Notes under the pieces: generated by a model
What the model saw: the letters and a program-made list of their open reading frames with translations, nothing else
Told to the model about the DNA's origin: nothing
Database searches by the model: none
Assembly (NCBI RefSeq): GCF_020524885.1
Contig: NZ_JAIVKJ010000001.1
Coordinates: forward strand, 1,364,001-1,428,000
Reading direction: 5' to 3'
DNA: 64,000 nt
Source: Microbulbifer elongatus
GTDB lineage: Bacteria > Pseudomonadota > Gammaproteobacteria > Pseudomonadales > Cellvibrionaceae
Made by a program: the position numbers and the translations under genes
In this document: piece after piece, positions 60,801-64,000 of the stretch
Layout: each line of letters begins with the position of its first letter
Numbering within the stretch: position 1 is the stretch's first letter

Positions 60801-61037
60801 AAGACCGAACTGCTGCAGGAAGGCATCCAAAGTGCCGCGTTTGCTGCGCTGCTCACGGGATTTGACCACCAGCTGGCTGGCAGTCGCAAGAATCCTCTCG
60901 CGCAGGGCCTCCCCGGGCCGGGGCGCAGCGAGCAACTCGCTCACGCACTGGTTTTCGTCGGCGTGCAGGTACTGTCGGGCCTTCTGGCGGGCGTTTTGCA
61001 ACTCTTCGGTCATTTGGCCGGCGAACCGTGTAGACAT
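57879..61037 (-). CDS. putA: Bifunctional proline dehydrogenase/P5C dehydrogenase PutA (short type)
   Basis: A 1052-residue protein. Order: N-terminal dimerisation arm (HADENQCVSELLAAPR), alpha domain, FAD-binding proline dehydrogenase barrel (residues ~200-480, LMVRLVKGAYWDTEIKHAQ), linker, aldehyde dehydrogenase domain (~550-1010) with catalytic Cys in SAGQRCSALR and GETGGQN, and a C-terminal tail RFANEKTKTVNVVATGGNTE. The enzyme oxidises proline to glutamate in two steps with channelling. It lacks the N-terminal ribbon-helix-helix DNA-binding domain of long E. coli PutA, so it cannot repress itself; the divergent Lrp-type gene is the likely regulator. Confidence 0.95.
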   Translation of the reverse strand: MSTRFAGQMTEELQNARQKARQYLHADENQCVSELLAAPRPGEALRERILATASQLVVKSREQRSKRGTLDAFLQQFGLSNKEGVALMCLAESLLRVPDADTADKLIAEKVHSGNWSSHRGQSDSLFVNASTWGLMLTGNIVELDPDITEKPSTLMKRLVSRMGEPMVRTSMMQAMKIMGGQYVLGRTIKEALKRGPAENKPGTRFSFDMLGEGARTMADAQRYFDAYMMAIEAIGADNSKRDVVEANGISIKLSALHPRYSELQRDRVMNELLPKVKELCLAAAKYDMGLNIDAEEAERLDISLDVFEALARDPELKDWQGLGFVLQAYQKRSPHVADWLIALGRDTGRKLMVRLVKGAYWDTEIKHAQQMGLTDYPVYTRKCHTDLSYQVCAKKLLDARDAIYPQFATHNAYTVGLILELAGDANDYEFQRLHGMGHLLYDQIEAVHGKRVPVRVYAPVGAHKDLLPYLVRRLLENGANSSFVNRFMDEKTPVNELVQDTLKQSESCNPYRHPQIPVPADIYIGKEALPRKNSHGIELTDPIAVEPMTKAVNASASASWAGGPIVDGVSSKGDQTVVNPATGEPVGHTADTDPAQIDKAFASAAEHQRAWNRLGGDARANILDKVADLYEENMNELVAIICREAGRTLNDGISEVREAVDFCRYYANGARKHFSEPTVLPGPTGESNELSLCGRGVFVCISPWNFPLAIFTGQVVAALAAGNGVLAKPAEQTPCIAHRAVQLMHEAGVPQKVLHLITGTGAAIGKPLLDDPRVAGVAFTGSTETAKHINMQLAAKDGPIVPLIAETGGQNVMIVDSTALPEQVVDDVIQSAFLSAGQRCSALRILCVQDVIADNLLNMLKGACDELTLGDPSKLETDIGPVIDEKALGLLEKHRERMQQEAKPLFAFDESKRPQSGTFFGPQVVEIEDFNLLKREVFGPFLHVVRFKADELEDVVRRINATGYGLTFGLHSRIEGRAGAIFKRVDAGNCYVNRDMVGAVVGVNPFGGMGLSGTGPKAGGPHYLFRFANEKTKTVNVVATGGNTELFTLGD

Positions 61038-61144
61038 GTGTACTCCCAGACTAAAATTAGGGTGCAGGATAAAAAACCGGATTATGTGGTAAATGTCCCA
61101 GAATTAATCGCCATATTGGAAAAGAGTGTGGTTAAATATAGCGC

Positions 61145-61158
61145 TTAATCGGTTAATC
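61145..61158. promoter_or_regulatory. Direct repeat TTAATC in the putA/regulator gap
   Basis: TTAATCGGTTAATC (61145-61158) is a pair of TTAATC units two bases apart, directly before the regulator start at 61178 in the 140-bp divergent gap. It resembles AT-rich Lrp binding sites but could be chance. Confidence 0.3.
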
Positions 61159-61177
61159 ACCAGTAGGGTATTTTGCT

Positions 61178-61681
61178 ATGTCTCGGAAGTTGGAAGATCT
61201 GGACCGCATTGATCGTCAGATTCTGCGCATTCTGCAGCGCGCTGGTCGCCTGCCTAACGTTGAGCTGGCCCGGCGGGTCAACCTGAGCCCCACGCCCTGT
61301 CTCGAGCGGGTGAAGCGCCTCGAGCGCGAGGGGTTTATCCAGGAATATGTAGCTCTGCTGGATCCCCTCAAGGTAGATGCTGGTCTTGTGGTGTACATCC
61401 AGGTGTCCCTGTCGGATACCGCCACAGAAACGCTGGAAGCGTTTAACAAGCATGTTTCCGGTCTCGAAGAGGTTCAGGAATGCCATATGGTTGCCGGTGG
61501 TTTCGATTACCTGGTGAAAATCCGTATTAAGGATATGCTGGGATACCGCCGATTCCTCGGCGAGAAGCTGGCATCTGTCCCGGGTGTCCGTGAAACCCAT
61601 ACCTATGTGGTCATGCAGGAAGTGAAAACCGATACTTCCGTCGCTGTGCCGGACCCAGAGCCCAAGTCCGGCAAGCGATAG
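61178..61681 (+). CDS. Lrp/AsnC-family regulator of putA (PutR-like)
   Basis: A 167-residue Lrp-type regulator: helix-turn-helix LPNVELARRVNLSPTPCLERVKRLEREGFI, then the RAM domain (VYIQVSLSDTATETLEAFNKHVSGLEEVQECHMVAGGFDYLVKIRIKDM). The divergent partner is a short PutA with no DNA-binding domain; in such genomes an Lrp-type protein activates putA with proline. A charged tail (PDPEPKSGKR) ends the protein. The other Lrp-type gene in the window (37898) is clearly distinct in sequence. Confidence 0.9.
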   Translation: MSRKLEDLDRIDRQILRILQRAGRLPNVELARRVNLSPTPCLERVKRLEREGFIQEYVALLDPLKVDAGLVVYIQVSLSDTATETLEAFNKHVSGLEEVQECHMVAGGFDYLVKIRIKDMLGYRRFLGEKLASVPGVRETHTYVVMQEVKTDTSVAVPDPEPKSGKR

Positions 61682-61739
61682 TCGCTCGGGCAGGGCACAT
61701 CCGAATGTTGTCCCAGTTGTTTTTTCAGGATCGAGTCTA

Positions 61740-62684
61740 GTGGATCGTGCGGAGTCTATGACTGCAGCCAGCAACCTCAACCGCCGTGCCACCATGCTGG
61801 CGCTGGCGGCGGTGTTGTGCTGGTCGACGGTGGCCAGTGCGTTCAAGCTTTCGCTGCAGTACCTGACGCCGCTACAGCTGGTGAGCATCGCTTCGCTGGT
61901 GTCGACGGTGTTTATGTTCGGCGCCATCGCCTGGCAGGGGCGTCGCACTGAAATCCGTGCGAGCTGGCGGCGCAATTACCGATGGTATGTTGCGCTCGGC
62001 TTTTGCAATCCCTTCCTTTATTACCTGACGTTGTTTCACGCCTACGAGCTGCTGCCCGCGCAGCAGGCGCAGCCGCTCAATTACACCTGGGGCGTTTTAC
62101 TGGCGCTGTTGTCTGTGCCTTTGCTCAAGCAAAAGTTGCGCCGGCAAGATCTTGTAGCCGGGGTCGTCTGTTATTCTGGCGTGCTGGTGATCGCCACGGG
62201 GGGCAATCTGCTGGGGTTGCAGTTTGATCAGCCCTGGGGCGTGGTGCTCGCGCTGTTGAGTACGCTGATCTGGTCCTGTTACTGGCTTTTGAATACCCGG
62301 ATTGGCGGCAGTGCTGCGGTCAATCTGTTTCTCACCTTCTGTTGTGGCCTGCCATGGCTTGCTGGTGCTCTGCTTTGGCAGGGCTGGGGGCAGGGCGACA
62401 GCTGGCAGTGGCCGCCGTTGGCCGGCTGGGTGGGAGCGCTGTATGTAGGGCTGTTTGAAATGGGTATTGCGTTCCTGTTGTGGCAGGCGGCGATGATGAG
62501 TTGCGACAATACCGCGCGCATCAGCAATTTCATTTACCTTTCACCACCACTGTCCCTGTTACTGATTGCGCTGCTGGTCGGTGAAAAAATCCAGATGGCC
62601 ACCATCGCTGGGCTGGCAATGATCTTGCTCGGCGTAGCGATACAGCAGGGCGCACTGAAGCGCCTGCTTTTTCAGAGATCCTGA
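61740..62684 (+). CDS. EamA-family (DMT) transporter
   Basis: A 314-residue protein with ten hydrophobic segments and EamA features, LCWSTVASAFKLSLQYLTPLQL at the start of the first repeat and LLSTLIWSCYWLLNTRIG in the second. Members export amino acids or metabolites. Its position after the putA regulator might suggest amino acid flux, but that is inference. The frame starts GTG at 61740 with AGGA upstream; ATG at 61758 is an alternative with GGAG only three bases away. Confidence 0.88.
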   Translation: MDRAESMTAASNLNRRATMLALAAVLCWSTVASAFKLSLQYLTPLQLVSIASLVSTVFMFGAIAWQGRRTEIRASWRRNYRWYVALGFCNPFLYYLTLFHAYELLPAQQAQPLNYTWGVLLALLSVPLLKQKLRRQDLVAGVVCYSGVLVIATGGNLLGLQFDQPWGVVLALLSTLIWSCYWLLNTRIGGSAAVNLFLTFCCGLPWLAGALLWQGWGQGDSWQWPPLAGWVGALYVGLFEMGIAFLLWQAAMMSCDNTARISNFIYLSPPLSLLLIALLVGEKIQMATIAGLAMILLGVAIQQGALKRLLFQRS

Positions 62685-62757
62685 AAACCCGATAAAACTA
62701 ATAAAGAGCTGAGACCCATAAGGTCCACGAGAAAATAGTGAGCGAGGTGAGAGCGTT

Positions 62758-63915
62758 ATGAATTTTGAGCTGACTGAAGAGCAACAGATGATCCAGGAGG
62801 CCGCGCGCCAGTTCGCCGAGAGCGAGCTGAAACCGATCGCGGCTGAACTGGACAAGACCGGCAACCGCGCGCTGTTCCTGGAAAAGCTGAAGGAGCTGGC
62901 GCAGCTCGGTTTTATGGGAATCAATATCGACCCCGACTTCGGCGGCACCGGTGCCGGCACCATTGCCTTCAGCCTCGCGATTGCGGAGATTGCCCGCGGC
63001 TGCGCTTCCACGGCGACGACCACTTCTGTCACCAATATGGTGGCCGAAGTGATTCAGGCCATGGGGACCGATGCCCAGAAAAATTACTTCCTGCCGAAAA
63101 TCTGTAGCGGCGAATATCCGGCCGGCTCTTTCTGTCTCACCGAGCCCAGTTCAGGCTCTGATGCGGCCGCCATGCGTACCCGTGCGGTCAAGGACGGCGA
63201 CGACTACGTGCTGAATGGCAGTAAACTGTTTATTAGCAGCGCCGAGTTTGCCGGTGTGTTTGTGGTGTGGGCGGTAACCGATTCCTCCGCGCCGAAAGGG
63301 AAGGGGATATCCTGCTTCTTGGTCGAGGCCGGAACCCCGGGGCTGGTCATCGGTAAAGCCGAAGAAAAAATGGGGCAGAAAGCGTCGGTTACCAATGAGG
63401 TGGCCTTTGAGGACTGCCGCGTTCCGGCTGCAAATATGCTGGGGGAAGAAAATCGCGGCTTCCGTATTGCCGCCGGCGAGCTCGCTGGTGGACGCATTGG
63501 TATCGGATCGCTCGCTCTGGGCATCGGCATGGAAGCGCTGGATTGTGCGCGCACCTATTTGCAGGAGCGCCAGCAGTTTGGCAAGCCACTGGCGCAGTTC
63601 CAGGGGCTGCAGTGGCAGCTCGCCGACAAGTACACCGAAATGGAAGCCGCACGGCTGCTGCTGCTGCAGGCTGCATGGCAGAAAGATGCCGGGCAGCCGT
63701 TTGGCCCTGCCGCGTCCATGGCGAAACTCTACGCTTCTGAGAAAGCGAATGAAGCCTGCTATGTCGCTCTGCAGATGCACGGCGGCGTGGGTTATACCCG
63801 GGAATTCCCGCTAGAGCGCATGGCGCGGGACGTGCGTATTACCACCATTTATGAAGGTACCAGTGAGATCCAGCGGCTGATCATCGCGCGCCACCTGTTG
63901 GATGGTGTGCGTTAA
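62758..63915 (+). CDS. Acyl-CoA dehydrogenase
   Basis: A 385-residue flavoenzyme with the standard family order: N-terminal helices (LTEEQQMIQEAARQFAESEL), the FAD-binding segment SFCLTEPSSGSDAAAMRTRA, the second signature QMHGGVGYTREFPLERMARDVRITTIYEGTSEIQRLIIAR that includes the catalytic Glu region. It removes two hydrogens from short- or branched-chain acyl-CoA. Substrate chain length is not readable. GAGGTGAGAG precedes the ATG. It may form a set with following genes beyond the window. Confidence 0.95.
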   Translation: MNFELTEEQQMIQEAARQFAESELKPIAAELDKTGNRALFLEKLKELAQLGFMGINIDPDFGGTGAGTIAFSLAIAEIARGCASTATTTSVTNMVAEVIQAMGTDAQKNYFLPKICSGEYPAGSFCLTEPSSGSDAAAMRTRAVKDGDDYVLNGSKLFISSAEFAGVFVVWAVTDSSAPKGKGISCFLVEAGTPGLVIGKAEEKMGQKASVTNEVAFEDCRVPAANMLGEENRGFRIAAGELAGGRIGIGSLALGIGMEALDCARTYLQERQQFGKPLAQFQGLQWQLADKYTEMEAARLLLLQAAWQKDAGQPFGPAASMAKLYASEKANEACYVALQMHGGVGYTREFPLERMARDVRITTIYEGTSEIQRLIIARHLLDGVR

Positions 63916-63942
63916 TTTCCTGTAGATTTTTCTGCGTACACG

Positions 63943-63974
63943 AGCCCCAGCAGCCAAAAGCGGTTGCTGGGGCT
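63943..63974 (+). terminator. Intrinsic terminator after acyl-CoA dehydrogenase gene
   Basis: AGCCCCAGCAGCC (63943-63955) pairs with GGTTGCTGGGGCT (63962-63974, one mismatch/G-T) around AAAAGC, then TTGTACTTTTT. It suggests the dehydrogenase gene is the end of its transcript rather than the first of a longer operon. Confidence 0.7.
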
Positions 63975-64000
63975 TTGTACTTTTTGTTTTCGCTTCGATT

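Noticed and set aside
59496-61148. 550-codon plus-strand frame opposite putA
   Set aside because: Long but entirely antisense to the conserved PutA sequence; high GC at third positions explains the open frame.

Overview
The window reads as a dense chromosomal stretch of a marine, aerobic gammaproteobacterium. The gene set would fit a Cellvibrionales/Microbulbifer-like organism, which is an inference and not a demonstrated identity. Support comes from gammaproteobacterial families (PpnN, TruC, YchJ, YebG, RtcB), many exported lipoproteins and peptidases, a short PutA paired with an Lrp-type regulator, and an ECF/ChrR photooxidative-stress cluster. I saw no rRNA, tRNA, CRISPR array, insertion sequence or prophage.

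Layout. 1-4.6 kb: a five-gene leftward set made of a class I SAM methyltransferase, two tandem PucC/BCD-type MFS carriers, a Trm112-like zinc-ribbon protein and a MetE catalytic-domain protein cut by the window edge. This is the least explained block and my best candidate for an undescribed system. 5-9.2 kb: a small protein behind a hairpin that can hide its ribosome site, an exported M14 peptidase, and rtcB behind what looks like a four-segment transcription attenuator. 9.2-16.4 kb: SRAP protein, ppnN, truC, a second M14 peptidase, YchJ, and a PAS hybrid kinase. 16.6-19.8 kb: two overlapping exported amidohydrolases (the second lacks the HxH metal motif) and a MAPEG protein. 19.9-26 kb: SOS-linked yebG with a LexA-like box, a DUF924 protein, a membrane protein/ECF sigma/putative anti-sigma operon, a LEA2 lipoprotein, a prolyl-4-hydroxylase-like oxygenase and a MscS channel. 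26-31 kb: an aromatic amino acid block with maiA divergent from a MarR regulator (paired repeat operators between them), an aromatic aminotransferase, a class II DAHP synthase and a GST.

31-42 kb: M3 peptidase lipoprotein, YtcJ-like amidohydrolase, a surface protein with nine 11-residue repeats and a barrel-like C-terminus, DUF2905, and an Lrp regulator divergent from a fused indolepyruvate ferredoxin oxidoreductase. 42.4-50.2 kb: ChrR-type anti-sigma and ECF sigma (with a recognisable ECF promoter) divergent from a SnoaL-SDR-FAD oxidoreductase-DUF1365-CFA synthase-DUF2878 operon, a layout known from singlet-oxygen/lipid-modification regulons. 50.4-55.9 kb: glycine-zipper lipoprotein, purple-acid-phosphatase-like enzyme, and an unusually long di-haem cytochrome c peroxidase/MauG-like protein. 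55.9-57.8 kb: a roughly 1 kb AT-rich non-coding stretch with an orphan terminator-like hairpin, followed by a curlin-repeat protein with no other csg genes nearby. 57.9-64 kb: putA and its likely regulator, an EamA transporter and an acyl-CoA dehydrogenase.

Shared themes are amino acid and peptide use (two M14 peptidases, M3 peptidase, amidohydrolases, PutA, aminotransferase, indolepyruvate oxidoreductase), envelope remodelling (CFA cluster, barrel protein, curlin-like protein) and stress response (ECF/ChrR, YebG, SRAP, RtcB, PpnN). Function calls rest on motif and family recognition by eye; no database search was run.
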